A stretch of DNA of 64,000 bases. It comes from Prorocentrum cordatum. Its lineage: Eukaryota; Sar; Dinophyceae; Prorocentrales; Prorocentraceae. The translations under genes and the position numbers were made by a program. Positions 21,038-30,859 of the stretch are shown piece after piece. The stretch covers positions 155,853 through 219,852 of the forward strand of contig CAUYUJ010014328.1 in the NCBI GenBank assembly GCA_963575745.1, written 5' to 3'. The notes beneath the pieces were generated by a model. That model was not told the origin of the DNA and did not search any database. It worked only from the letters and a program-made list of their open reading frames with translations. Each line of letters starts with the position of its first letter. Positions within the stretch are counted from its first letter, which is position 1.

Positions 21038-21045
21038 GTATACGC

Positions 21046-22230
21046 TCACTGCCACCACCCCAGCTCCTTCCACTTCGCCTGCTCCTCCGTGGAAGCCGCC
21101 GCGGCGGAACCGCCGGCGCTGCCGCTGGCGGTCGCGCCGCCGCCGCCATTACCATGGCCGCTGTCCTGCCAGTCTCCGCCGCGGGACCAGGCGGGCTCTT
21201 GCTCCGCCGCTGTCTCCCACTCGCTGCTCCACCAATCTGCGCCGCTCCACGCGCCGCCCGCGCGCGAGGCGGGCTCCTGCTTCGCCTCCCACCAGGCCGC
21301 CTTCGCCCCCCACCAGGCCGCCCCCGCCTCCCACGAGGCTGCCTGCTGAGCCCCCTCTCCTGCAGCGGCGCGCGACGGAGGCCCCGAAGCGTCGGCCTGC
21401 GGGGGTGCCTCTGGCTGGCCCAACTCCGCCACCGCGGATCCCTGAGGGGCTGGCCCAACTCCGCCACCGCGGATCCCTGAGCCAGTACCGCGGTCGGACT
21501 GCTGGCAATTCCCTGTCGTCTTGTTCCTGCACGCGCCTTGGCCGCCCGAATTGCCTTTCCCCGCCCTTGGCGGGCCAGGCAGGACGATGCCACTGTCGAG
21601 AGTGGCTACCTCCACTTTGTTGTTCGTGAGGCTGGCGTGGAACCTCGTGACGACGTTGTCCGCGCGGTACACGTGGAAGTCCCAGATCGGAACGGGAGCT
21701 CCTTCGGCGAAAGGCCTTCCCATGGCACGCGCGGCGTGCCAGCGCTCGCGGTCGCGCCCGTCGATGGCCTCGCACGTGATGCGCGCGGCGCCCACCGAGG
21801 GATCAGATCCCAGAACCCTGTCCTTCACCTCTGGTTTGAAGACTGCCAACATTTGCCGCCATGACCATGGCTGCGTCTCTCCGCCCCCCCTGAAACTGTA
21901 TGCCATTCCCGAGGTGCGGTCGAGCAATCCTATGGGCATAGGGTCCGCGCGGGTGATGTCGACCAGGCGCGTTGTTGGAAAGCCTGCAGGGTCCTCTGAG
22001 GTGTCCCTGAGCCACTTCAGAGCGGTGTTGTTCAACTTGAACGGCTGCGTCACGGGAAGCGCGCCCAGGTCTGCTCGCGTCGCCGCCACCGCGGCTTGAG
22101 CACACCTCCCGCCGCCACCGCGGCTGGAGCACCACCTCCCGCCGCCGCCGCGGCTGGCTCCAGCCCTGGCGGGATACCAAGCCCTGCAGGCCGCGGCTCC
22201 GCCATCGCGTCTTCTTCGGGGCTCTCGGCC
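21046..22230 (-). CDS. unrecognised protein with Trp/Gly/Ala-rich C-terminus
   Basis: The convincing part starts near ALPVTQPFKLNNTALKWLRD (about 22060) and continues PMPIGLLDRTSGMAYSF, MLAVFKPEVKDRVLGSDPSV, PIWDFHVYRADNVVTRFHAS and NNKVEVATLDSGIVLPGP. The last 130 residues are Gly/Ala/Trp/Glu-rich with repeated AAWW(G/E)AK and EPA words. The N-terminus is unclear: three hairpins in a 30-bp tandem arrangement (22082, 22111, 22141) leave all frames open. Two more hairpins (21425, 21460) lie in a 35-bp tandem repeat, so identical DNA is read in two phases (IRGGGV and SAVAEL). No known family recognised; RNA or nucleic-acid binding is possible but unsupported. Confidence 0.5.
   Translation of the reverse strand, partial: GREPRRRRDGGAAACRAWYPARAGASRGGGGRWCSSRGGGGRCAQAAVAATRADLGALPVTQPFKLNNTALKWLRDTSEDPAGFPTTRLVDITRADPMPIGLLDRTSGMAYSFRGGGETQPWSWRQMLAVFKPEVKDRVLGSDPSVGAARITCEAIDGRDRERWHAARAMGRPFAEGAPVPIWDFHVYRADNVVTRFHASLTNNKVEVATLDSGIVLPGPPRAGKGNSGGQGACRNKTTGNCQQSDRGTGSGIRGGGVGPAPQGSAVAELGQPEAPPQADASGPPSRAAAGEGAQQAASWEAGAAWWGAKAAWWEAKQEPASRAGGAWSGADWWSSEWETAAEQEPAWSRGGDWQDSGHGNGGGGATASGSAGGSAAAASTEEQAKWKELGWWQ
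22082..22154 (-). repeat. three tandem hairpins at 30-bp spacing
   Basis: GCCGC/GCGGC stems at 22082, 22111 and 22141 (the last with a GGCG loop), separated by gggaggt-gtgctc spacers. This is local amplification of a hairpin plus its flank. Confidence 0.8.
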
Positions 22231-22769
22231 CAGGTCGCCAAGCCGTCGGGCGGCCCAGCCCAGGGGCGGCGCCTTGCCGAGCGGGCCCTGGGGCCCCGGG
22301 TGTTGGTTCGTTTGTCGTGGACTCTGGCGAGCTCCGCGCGGGTTGGCGCCGCCCGCGAGAAGTGGCTCTTGGGCCCACATGGCTGCGTAGGAGGAGAACA
22401 GAATCGTCCGCCGCCGCCGCCGCCGCCGCGTCGCCCCCGCCGCCTCAGGCATCGGCGTCGCCGTAGTCTGCGTCGTCAACGTAATCTGGGTCCAGGACAG
22501 CATTCGCCACTCCGTACCGCCACAGAACTCGACCCCAATCGGGAATAACGAATCCTCCCGGGAATGGGGTTGAGAGGGCGAGGCCGAACACGTCCCGATA
22601 TCGCGGCGCCATCCGCCGAGCCCACGAACAAGTCCGAGCATGGACAACAGTAACCCGAATGATGGCCTATCTCGGGCGGCAAGCGTTTCCTCATCGTCGC
22701 AATGTGAGATTGTTGCTTCCCCTCGCGGGAACAAGCCCGCCATGTGCGATATGTAAGACTCGAGCTGAA

Positions 22770-23215
22770 AAGCGCTCTGGTAAGAGTACGAGTACGAGTA
22801 AGAGTAAGAGTGAGACTCAGAGTAATCAAGAATAAGAGTAAGCGCACAAGTAAGAGTCAGAGTAAGAGGAAGAGTACGAGTACGAGCAAGAGTAAAGGTA
22901 TGAATACGAGTAAGAGTAATAATAATAATAAGAGTAAGAGTAATAGTAAGGGTACGAGTAAGAGTACGAGTAAGAGTAAAAAGTAAAGGTAAGAGTACGG
23001 GTAAGAGTAAGACTAAGAGTCAGAGTAAGAGTAATACTCAGAGTAAGAGTAAGAGTAAGCGTACGAGTAAGAGTCAGAGTAAGAGCGAGAGTCAGAGTGA
23101 GAGTGGGAGTAACAGTAAGAGCACGAGTAAAAAACGAGTAGGAGTAGGAGTGGTGAGGAGGAGTAAGAGTAAGAGTAAGAGTGGGAGTACGAGTAAGAGT
23201 GGTGAGGAGGAGTAA
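22770..23215. repeat. AGAGTA hexamer satellite spacer
   Basis: About 445 bp of gagtaa/agagta variants with occasional gtacga units. Separates two minus-strand genes. Confidence 0.9.
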
Positions 23216-23293
23216 GATTAGGCCAATCCCTCCCAACTGTCCTGCTCCACTGTTTCTGCGCCTCGAAGAGCGCGCGCGCGCGTCCGCCGAAGC

Positions 23294-23384
23294 CCCGCGA
23301 CCGCGGGTGACTGCGCAGAGACTGCTGCGTACTTCACCGCGACCGCGGGTTATTACCTAATCAAACTTCCCCCGCAACCGCGGG
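23294..23384 (-). repeat. three hairpins after a stop codon
   Basis: 23371-23384 (perfect CCCGC/GCGGG, 19 nt after the stop at 23404), 23336-23349 (4-bp stem) and 23294-23307 (perfect). All lie in the presumed 3' untranslated region. Confidence 0.75.
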
Positions 23385-23403
23385 TGCGCCAGAGCCCTAC
23401 CCG

Positions 23404-25615
23404 CTACCTCATCTGCGCCACCGCTGCTGCCTGCCAGTTTTCTGGCACCACGTCTCCGCGCGCACCTCGCGATTGTCCTCGCGCTTCTTGCCCTCCCCTT
23501 TCGTGCGGCGGGACGCAGTGGAGCCGAAAAAGATCAATCTTTTTCGTGTGGTCTGCGACATGGTGCGGCTGCTTCTCCTTCGACATCTGGATGGTGGGCC
23601 AGCCTCGCGATCTGTCCGCCCCCTCCTCGCCCTTGTACGCACGCTCGCCAACCGCCCTCTGCGCGTGGTCGATCAACTTTTCGACTGCAGCGGGCAAGGC
23701 CGCGTCCCCGTCACCACGGGTGAAACTGTAGCCACCGCCCTCCAGCCGCTCCTTCACGCTGCCGACAGGCCCCAGGATGAACATAGCGGTTGCCTCGTGG
23801 GACCCGGCGCGAGCGTGGACATGCAGAGCGGCGCGCGCTCTCACCTGCACAAATGTGCGCGTCGCAACGAGGAACTCGTCGATCTTGTCCGCGAAGTGGC
23901 CAGCCACGAATCGAACTGACTTGCGTGCCATGGAGTCCACGACCTTCATCCAGTTCTCCGCCACCTCGGAGTCGATGGGCCTACGCCAACCTGGGGCCAG
24001 ACTGACCACGGCCACCTTGATGGACGCCATGTGCTGGATACTCACGGCCAAAGCAAACTCGCCGATCGTAATCTGGCCGACGCCAGGCAGGTCCAGAAAC
24101 TGCTGCACACCCACCTCTGACACCAACCCATCCCGCCCTGCCAGTAGGAACGGCCCGTGCGAGTCGCAGAGGAAGGGCACCTCTGCGCGCCCCTCGCCCT
24201 CTGCGCGCCCCTGGCCCTCTGCGCGGCCCTGCGTCAGCATGCTTTGGAGCTCTTTCCTCTGCTCTACTGCAGAGCGCCGCGCCAGGAGCATATGAGGACC
24301 CTGGCGGCGCAGGTCGCTCGCGATCTCAGGGAGGCCGGCCCCTTCGGCAACGTCCACGCACACGCGCTGAGCCTGTCCAAAGCCAAACTCGTCGCGCGCA
24401 GCAGACCCCTCCGCGACCGCGGAGCTCTGCTGTGGCCAACCGTGCCAGGGTTGCCACTGTTGGTGAGCACCCCAGTGCTGGTGGTACGCAGCCCAGTGCT
24501 GGTGGTACGCACCCCATTGCTCGTGGGGCTGCGCCTGCAGAGCTGGCGGGGGCACAGGCACTCCGAGACGGGCGGCCGTCTGCGAGCAGGTGGGGCGCGG
24601 CTGTGCGGGGCGAGCTGACCCGCCCGCGTCTTCGTCGTCGCTGCGAGGCGGCGGTCCGAGTGCACCAGTCCGAGTGCGGTCCGTGCTGCTGCCGTTGGAG
24701 CTGCTGCTCTTGCTCCGCTTCCTCGCCGCCGCGGCTCCATCGCGAGGAGACGCCGCCGCAACCGCGGCTTCTTCTGAGGCTGGTGCGGCTGGCTTGCGCG
24801 GCTGACTGGCTGATGCGGCTGAGGCCGATGCCTGCTGCTGCCCCCCCGCGCGCTTCTCGGCGCCGCCGGCGCCGCTGGCTGCTGCCGGGGCTGCAGCGGG
24901 GCCCCCTTCCGAGTCGGAGTCGCTGTAGGTGTACGCGTACGAGTCCGAGTCGATTCCGCGGTCTTTCTTGCGAAACGCGGATTCTGGGCACAGATTCCCC
25001 GCTACCGCGGATTCCTCCTCCTTCGGCACCTTCGGCGCCTCCTTCCGCGCCTCCTTCGGCTCCTTCGGCGCCGCCGCCTTCAACGCCTTCCTCTTCCGCG
25101 CCTGCCCCATCCGCCTCCAGCAGTGGGGCGCTCCCGCGACGCTCCTTCGGCGCCTCCTTGAGCGCCTCCTTCTGCGCCTTCTGCGCCTCCTGCTTCTGCG
25201 CCTCCTGCGGCTTCTTGTCCTTCCTGTGCTTCCCGCGCATCTCCGCTACCGCGGATTTCTCCTCCTCCTCGTCCTTCCTCCCCTTCTTCTTGGCCTTCTC
25301 CGCTGCCGCGGATTTCTCCTCCCCCTCGCCCTTCTTGTGCTTCTTCTCCTTCTCCTTGTCCTTATTGTGCTTCTTCTCCTTCTCCTGGTCCTTCTTGTCC
25401 TGCTTGTCCTTCTTCTCCTTCTCCGCTACCGCGGAGCGCGGCGCGAGCTGCGCCCTCGGGCGCGCTGCCTCGGCCGGCGGGCTCGCCTTGGGTCGAGGCG
25501 CCAGTTTCGCTTTCGGGCGGCCGGGGTCCACTACCTGCGCAGGTGGCGGCTCACGCGGTTCGCTCTGAAGCGAAGGACTAGGCGAAACGCTTACGCAGCT
25601 CGCCTTCTTGGCCAT
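23404..25615 (-). CDS. unrecognised protein: Lys/Glu-rich N-terminus, folded C-terminal domain, one frame change
   Basis: Start at 25615 (MAKKASCVSVSPSPSLQ). About 150 residues of KEKKDKQDKK-type charged repeat follow. They are punctuated by three in-frame hairpins encoding SAVAEK, SAAAEK and SAVAEM. A frame change of one base lies between about 25120 and 25060, giving a second open frame with KEPKEARKEAPKVPKEEE, then Ser/Asp-rich YTYSDSDSEGG, then WGAYHQHWAAYHQHWGAHQQ repeats. The C-terminal 270 residues look folded: FLLAGRDGLVSEVGVQQFLD, ITIGEFALAVSIQHMASIK, RFVAGHFADKIDEFLVATRT and QPHHVADHTKKIDLFRLHCV. No family recognised. The charged N-terminus and SR-like patches suggest a nuclear or RNA-associated protein, which is speculation. 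Hairpins flank it on both sides. Confidence 0.5.
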
Positions 25616-25632
25616 GCCCCCACCCCCCCCGC

Positions 25633-25646
25633 TCCGTCACCACGAA
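25633..25646 (-). repeat. hairpin 17 nt before a start codon
   Basis: TCCGT/ACGAA on the plus strand: one mismatch in the stem. Upstream of the ATG at 25615. Confidence 0.5.
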
Positions 25647-25649
25647 GAT

Positions 25650-25930
25650 GGAAAAGAGGGGCTCGAGCAGACACGGCTGCGGAAGGAGGAGAGCGGAGGG
25701 CAGGAGGATGCCAGAAAGCAGAAAAGGGGAGAGCGGGGGGCATGGGACAGGGAAGGCAGAGCGGAAAAGGCAGGAGGAGGACAGCGGAGAAGGCAGGAAC
25801 GCGGCCGAAGTAATTAGGACGGCAGGGACGCAGGAGAGGGAAGGCAGCGCGGAGGAAGGAAACGGACAAGGACAGAAGGGAGAGCAAGCAGTCGCTAACC
25901 AGGAGATGCACGAGCAGGGGGGCAGGAGGA
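25650..25930. other. purine-rich spacer
   Basis: Ggagga- and aggcagga-rich plus strand, polypyrimidine on the coding strand, between two minus-strand genes. Open frames are compositional. Confidence 0.55.
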
Positions 25931-26006
25931 ATGATCGGAGCGACCCGACAAATTGTGTCTGCGCGCGGCGCTCTCTGCCTCGGAATGCTGGTGCGTGGAG
26001 AATCGC

Positions 26007-26020
26007 TCCGCCACCGCGGA
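26007..26020 (-). repeat. GGTN hairpin 16 nt after a stop codon
   Basis: Perfect TCCGC-GGTG-GCGGA, following the stop at 26037. Confidence 0.75.
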
Positions 26021-26036
26021 TCAAGACCCGACCTAC

Positions 26037-28655
26037 TCACTTCTTCCTCACCTGGGGCGCCTGACCCGACTTACCCCCATCCCCCCTCGGCTTCTTCCTC
26101 TGGGGCGCCGCGATCTGGTCGAAGGCGGTCTGCTGCGTCGTGGTTTTTTGTTTCTTCGTCGTGGGAGCGCTGTCCCATTGTACGACAACCTCCTGCCCCG
26201 CCTTGATTGCGGTCGTGCTGACGATGCACGGCAGCTTCACTGAATACGTGGACACCATTGGATCCACCTCGGCCTTGGCAGTCTTCAGATGAGCATAATC
26301 ACTCGCCCAAACTTGTTGCACCGTCTCCATGACCACGGAGGCGTTCGCCGCGATCTGCGCTTCACCTGGCGTTCGCCCCGTCATGTCCGTCCTCCTCATG
26401 AACCAGAACGGGTGGACTAAGTCCCTCGAGTCCCATACGAACCCTCCGTCACTCTCCTTCGGTAGTTTGAGCTCAGGCTGCACGTGAATCCTCACGACCA
26501 CGTCTTCCCCGCTTTCGACGCAAGCTTCTTGTTCCTCGGGGGTGCTGGCTTTCACCCACGACACCTCTGCGCACGCGGCTTTCGGGTGGATGAACACGCC
26601 CGGCCCCTCCGTGACCATGGACGCGTCCTTCTTGAACCACAATGGCACCTTCAAGTGCCCAACGGGAATCTCTGTCGTGGCCACGGCCTTGATCGCGCTG
26701 CCGCTCTTGATCATCGCGATAGGGATTTCGCATGTCATGTGGTCGTGGTTTGCGGTCACGGCTAACGCCAGTACCTGCTCGGCAATCTGCGCGCTGTCCA
26801 CGGTGCACGCAGTGCGCGCCCACTCGCGCCATGGAATGGTCACCACTTTGCCCCCGCTCGCTGCTGCGGCAGGCACTGTCTCGCGCGCGGTTAAAGCCCT
26901 CCCTTCTGCGTCCTGCTTGATTACCTTGGGCGTCAGACTCTCCGTGACCACGGAGTTCTTGCCCTTCGGCCCGGGGGAAAGCGATTGCCCATGAAAATAC
27001 GGGTCGTCCCGCAATTTCCCTACGCCCTGCATCAATTCCGTCTCCCGCGATAACTGAGGCATGTCCGCCTTTGTCAACCCAGCTTTTCCCAATGACATCA
27101 ACTCCACTAGCTTGGTCGCGATGAATGAGCTGCAATCCTTTGCGATCGCGTTCTGCTGCCCCCTGACAGACTTGCCGTCGGTGGGATTCTTCGGGGCCGC
27201 GAAAATCAGACAGCCCCGCTATAGGAGCGGAGGGGTCTGGAACAGCTTGCGGCGGAAATGGGGGGAGGGGGGGGCAACGCGCAAGAGCAGGAAGAACGAG
27301 CGACGAGGGGAGGTGGAGAGGTGAGGGACATAACCACTCTTGAGGAGAGGTGGGGGAAACGAACGATGAGGGGAGGGGGGGGGAGTACAATTGCGAGGGG
27401 AAGAAGGGGAGAGGACGATGCTGACGAGCAGGGGGGCAGCGGTAGATAGCGCAGCTCTGCGGATTTTTGCCATGACATTGACCTCCACCTCCGCAATCCA
27501 CTTGCACCGCAATTTCTCGGAAGTCGGCCCCTCCGCTACCGCGGATGCCATTTTTCCCAGCTGCAGGAATGCCCCCTTTACTTCCTTCAAGAAATCATAC
27601 ATCTGGAACCTCGATTCCTTTTTGAATCTGTGCGCAATGCTGGGGGGGAGCTGACAAAACCCTCTGGTGGGCGGCTGCTTCCAAGCCCACTTGAGGCAGG
27701 CGTTCTTGAGTGTGGGGAACTCCTCAGGGTAGGGCGCAATCACGCCATAGGCCTCCATGCGCAGTTTGCGCATCTTCGGGTTCACGAACACACCTGTGAA
27801 CGAGAACAGGTCTTTCATGTGAATACTGCCCTCCCCTCCTGCATCACACATCACTTTGAATAGGTGCAGGAAGTCAGCATGGTCGATCTCCGCCCCATGC
27901 AAATCGATGAGCTTGTCCCTCACTGGCTCGAAAGGCACGCATCCTTCTGGGTCTGGTTTGCACAAACCCACCAGGGTCGACAGGATCTCCAGGTGGCCCG
28001 TTTTCATGGCAGTTTCGTTCTTCTTGTTGAGTGCGATGCTGATTGCTAGAGCTGCTTCGGGCCCCTCTTCGTCCATCCTCCAAGACAGAATCTCCCACTC
28101 CAGGCCGCCTTCGCACTGTCGACCCCACTCACCATCGTGAGCTCGCACTTTCTCCAAATCGTAGTTTCCCTGATCGTCCAAAAGTGGCGAACACTTGCAA
28201 TCGCACTTGGCCTGCTCGGCCCCGCCACCGCGGGCCCCTGAGCAGTCGCATCCTTTTTTTTTGTCGCCCGAGATGTTGCGGAAAGAACAATTCAGATGGC
28301 TGTGCGACAAACTACCATAACTCGCTGGCTGGCAGAGTTCGTTATGCAGGGCCATGTCCGGATCTACCACGATCTTCTTCGCAAAGTCGTCTTGCATGAC
28401 TCTGTTGCTGCCCCCCGCCACCACGGGTGTTTCTTCCACGAGCACACCGTTGCTGTTTGCCTCTGTGGGATCGTACCCATCCTTCATGATGTCATATATA
28501 ATTTGGTTCGTGCGCAACGATTTCACTGGATCGCCGCCGCGGTTCTGAGGATGAGGCACAATCTGAAACGGCGCCACGACCTTCTTCGACTCAACCCTGA
28601 ATCGAGCTCGGTACGCGATGTTTCTTTTGATGATTTTGGTGCGGTCGTCTGCCAT
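26037..28655 (-). CDS. unrecognised Cys-containing protein in two exons
   Basis: Start at 28655 (MADDRTKIIKRNIAYRARF). Exon 1 reads PHPQNRGGDPVKSLRTNQII, LCQPASYGSLSHSHLNCSF, then CDCSGA..CDCKCSPLLDD, a possible metal-binding cluster, then WEILSWRMDEEGPEAALAIS, MKTGHLEILSTLVGLCKPD and MRKLRMEAYGVIAPYPEEFP. It ends near CKWIAEVEVNVMAK. Exon 2 resumes FAAPKNPTDGKSV and continues VTIPWREWARTACTVDSAQI, KVPLWFKKDASMVTEGPGVF, VQPELKLPKESDGGFVWDSR and STYSVKLPCIVSTTAIKAGQ to a basic C-terminus. Six in-frame hairpins encode SAVAE, SVVTE, SMVTE, SVVME, PVVAG and GARGGGA. I recognise no named domain; the architecture resembles dinoflagellate-restricted proteins, which is only an impression. Confidence 0.6.
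27203..27460 (-). other. putative polypyrimidine intron
   Basis: About 255 nt, strongly C/T-rich on the coding strand, interrupts two segments of otherwise protein-like sequence in different frames. Boundaries are approximate and no clear GT donor is seen. Confidence 0.5.
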
Positions 28656-28675
28656 GGCAGCTGGCCAAAGCGACC

Positions 28676-28736
28676 CCCGCTGCCGCGGGTCCCCCCCCCA
28701 ACCCGCCACCAAATCAGCAGACGCCGTTACCATGGA
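28676..28736 (-). repeat. hairpins upstream of a start codon
   Basis: 28676-28689 (CCCGC/GCGGG, variant GGCA loop) lies 20 nt before the ATG at 28655. 28723-28736 is an imperfect copy (CCGT/ATGG with a G-T wobble). Confidence 0.6.
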
Positions 28737-28759
28737 TATGCGATCTCCGATCCTGCTCG

Positions 28760-29200
28760 GACCGACAAAAACGGCGATGATGTAATAGGGTGACGATTGC
28801 GTCGACGGTATAATGAGCCCCTGACAATGATTTCGCTTGGTCTTCTCAACCTCTGAAGAGGAGAGAGATGAGGGAGACGGTAATGGCACGAGAGGGGAGG
28901 GGAGGCAGGCAAGACGTCGGGGGGGACGAACATGGAGCGAGAGGAGAAGAATGATGAGCGAATAAGAAAGGAGGAAGAGGATGTGAGGAGGACGAGGATG
29001 GACGACGAGGACAAGAAGAGGAGGGGAGGAACGGTGGACGAGGAGATATGACTAGGAAAAAGACGAGGACTAGGAGAGGAGGCGGGAAGAGGAGGACGAC
29101 GAGAAGAGGACGGGAAGACGAGGACTGGAGAGCGAAGGCGAGGAAAGCAGGAGCACAAGGTCGTCGACGCCCCAGACCTCAGAACGACAACCATGGGCAG
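28760..29200. other. purine-rich spacer, 3' flank of DIRS-like element
   Basis: Ggagga-, gacgagga- and agaggagg-rich plus strand. No gene seen. The hairpin family stops at its left edge. Confidence 0.55.
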
Positions 29201-29369
29201 GGCATGTGATGTCAAAACTGCTTGTTGTGGTTCCGTTAGAAAAGGGGGTCGTTCACTTTATTTGCGAAAGCAGATTAATCATCGCGAAGCCGAAGCAGAC
29301 GGGGTCGACCATGAATTCGCGTCCAGGTCGAACGAACGATCCCCGCCCAGAGCACTGCAAACTTACCAT

Positions 29370-30854
29370 TCAATCCGGAGCGGCTCTCTGTCGCATTGAA
29401 ATCAAACGAGATCCCCTTGATGGCGGAGCTCTGACTGAAGTCTGCGAGCGGGCGGGCGCTCGTGCCCCAGCCGACGCCGCCGAAGCCCTGGCGGGCCGCG
29501 CTGTCGAGGATCCCGCGCGTGCCGCAGTAGAGCTCCTGCGCGGGCCACGGCGTCGGCCACTGGCGGGCGCGCCCTGTCTGGGCTCTGAGTACGCATCCAC
29601 CTGTTGCGCGATCCACCCAGCCGCGCGAGTAACCGCGGCCTGCTGGGCTGCCGACAGCTTGGCCCGCTCATGCTGGATCACGCCGGAAATCTCGCGGCGC
29701 TTCACTGTCACGCCCGAACTCCACCTTCCTCTCCGCTTGACGTCCTGCAGGGCGCGATGCCCCATGAGGACGTCGTGGGGCGGCCCCGCGTGCCTGAGCT
29801 GGTAGAGGCGGTGCCTCTGCTCGGCGGCCAGGCCTAGCTGCTCCTGCGCGAGGCCCCATTGCTGACTTAGCTCCCGCCCGCTGACGGCGAAGGGCTTTCC
29901 GAGTGGTCGACCGCGAAGGCGACGATGGAGCGCGGGCCCCAGGCCGCAGAGGTAGGGGGAGTCGAGGTGCATCGCCTCGTCGGAAACCCCGACATTGGAC
30001 GTCTCTCCTCGGCGGGCTGGGCGCGCATTGAGAACCCAATGCGCGCTCGAGGCCCCTGGAGGCACCAGATCCCCCTCTCTGTGGCTGCGAACATCCACGG
30101 GTCTGAAGTAGCAGACGAACATCGCCAGGTTGCAGAATGAGATAGCCCAGTCCTGGAGGCGGCGGAACAGATGCCAGACAACCCAGCAGACTACCTTGAC
30201 CGGGATAAGGAGAACTGTCTGCGCTGGCGTGAGCAGCCCGAGCCCCCGCGCCGCTCGCGAGAAGCGCGGGGATCGCAACTCCCCGATGGGCGACAGTCCG
30301 CATAGGTGCAAGGCGGCGGCCGCGCACATCTGCATGAGGCCTGGCCTTTCGAACCCTTCCAGAATCAAGTAGTCCGCGAAGTCCACCAGCGCACCAGCGC
30401 AGTGTCGGCATTCCGAACGCTGTCCATGGCGCAGCCGTTCATGTCTGAAAAATCGTGGAGCTCCGCCCACCAAGCTGTGTAAAGCGCCTCCGTAGGTGCC
30501 GTGGTCGAATGACGCTCGAGAGCGGCACGCTGGCCTGCCAGGGCCTGACCCACGAAGCCCCCGAAGATACTTTGGCGCCTGTCCCCGCGGATCTCCCGGC
30601 TCGACCCCGAGAGATGCTCCGACGCCCCCTGCCGCTGGAGCCGCAGGCCTGAGGGGCTGGCAGGGCTGGCAGAGCTGGTCGCCCCATGGAGCCTCTGGAC
30701 CCTCGAGGTGACTCCCTGTCCGTGCCGCGCCACTGCCGTCAGCGGACCTCCCCGCCGAGCGGGTCGCGGGGGCCGCCCGGCCCTTCGGGGCCCCGACGTC
30801 TGGCGCCCATCTGCGAGATGACTCATCTGCTGTCTCATTAAGCTCAGACGGCAC
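29370..30854 (-). pseudogene. DIRS-like element: RNase H tail and tyrosine recombinase, catalytic Tyr missing
   Basis: The open frame begins WVPSELNETADESSRRW. That N-x-x-AD-x-x-SR tail is typical of the end of RNase H in DIRS-type retroelements. Downstream is a tyrosine-recombinase-like domain: HLCGLSPIGELRSPRFSR, LQDWAISFCNLAMFVCYFRP, WVLNARPARRGETSN, then YQLRHAGPPHD (Arg and His of the active site, about 29770-29800) and KRRGRWSSGVTVKRREISGV (second Arg). In related enzymes the last segment carries the nucleophilic Tyr (RRY or KRY); here it is Arg. Together with damage upstream, this says the copy is dead. The C-terminal tail is low-complexity. The assignment as DIRS rather than Ngaro or Crypton rests on the linked RT relics. 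Confidence 0.65.
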
Positions 30855-30859
30855 CCAGC

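Larger units (their letters stand above)
11547..28736 (-). repeat. dispersed 14-nt hairpin family (5-bp stem, GGTN loop on the coding strand)
   Basis: Read on the minus strand, each copy is five bases, GGTN, then the reverse complement of the five. Perfect stems start (plus-strand left edge) at 11547, 12206, 12606, 13601, 14015, 14419, 14713, 15117, 15475, 15798, 16944, 18214, 19106, 19670, 20038, 20998, 21145, 21425, 21460, 21858, 22082, 22111, 22141, 23294, 23371, 23707, 24410, 24755, 25242, 25299, 25422, 26007, 26941, 27532, 28221 and 28676. Four have variant loops (16944, 22141, 25299, 28676). Stem versions include TCCGC/GCGGA, CCCGC/GCGGG, GCCGC/GCGGC, CTCGC/GCGAG, TCCAT/ATGGA, GCCAT/ATGGC, TCCGT/ACGGA, CCCGT/ACGGG and CCCAC/GTGGG, so both sides change together. 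Imperfect copies lie at 12023, 13058, 13642, 18725, 19810, 20508, 20538, 20565, 21025, 23336, 23953, 24998, 25633, 26326, 26608, 28414 and 28723. In-frame copies encode pentapeptides such as SAVAE, SMVME and SVVTE. A few (12206, 15798) may simply be ancestral codons. Confidence 0.8.

Noticed and set aside
29630-29640. AACCGCGG at 29.6 kb and similar words at 39.4 and 43.65 kb as further hairpin copies
   Set aside because: The complementary left arm is missing, so they do not meet the stem criterion.
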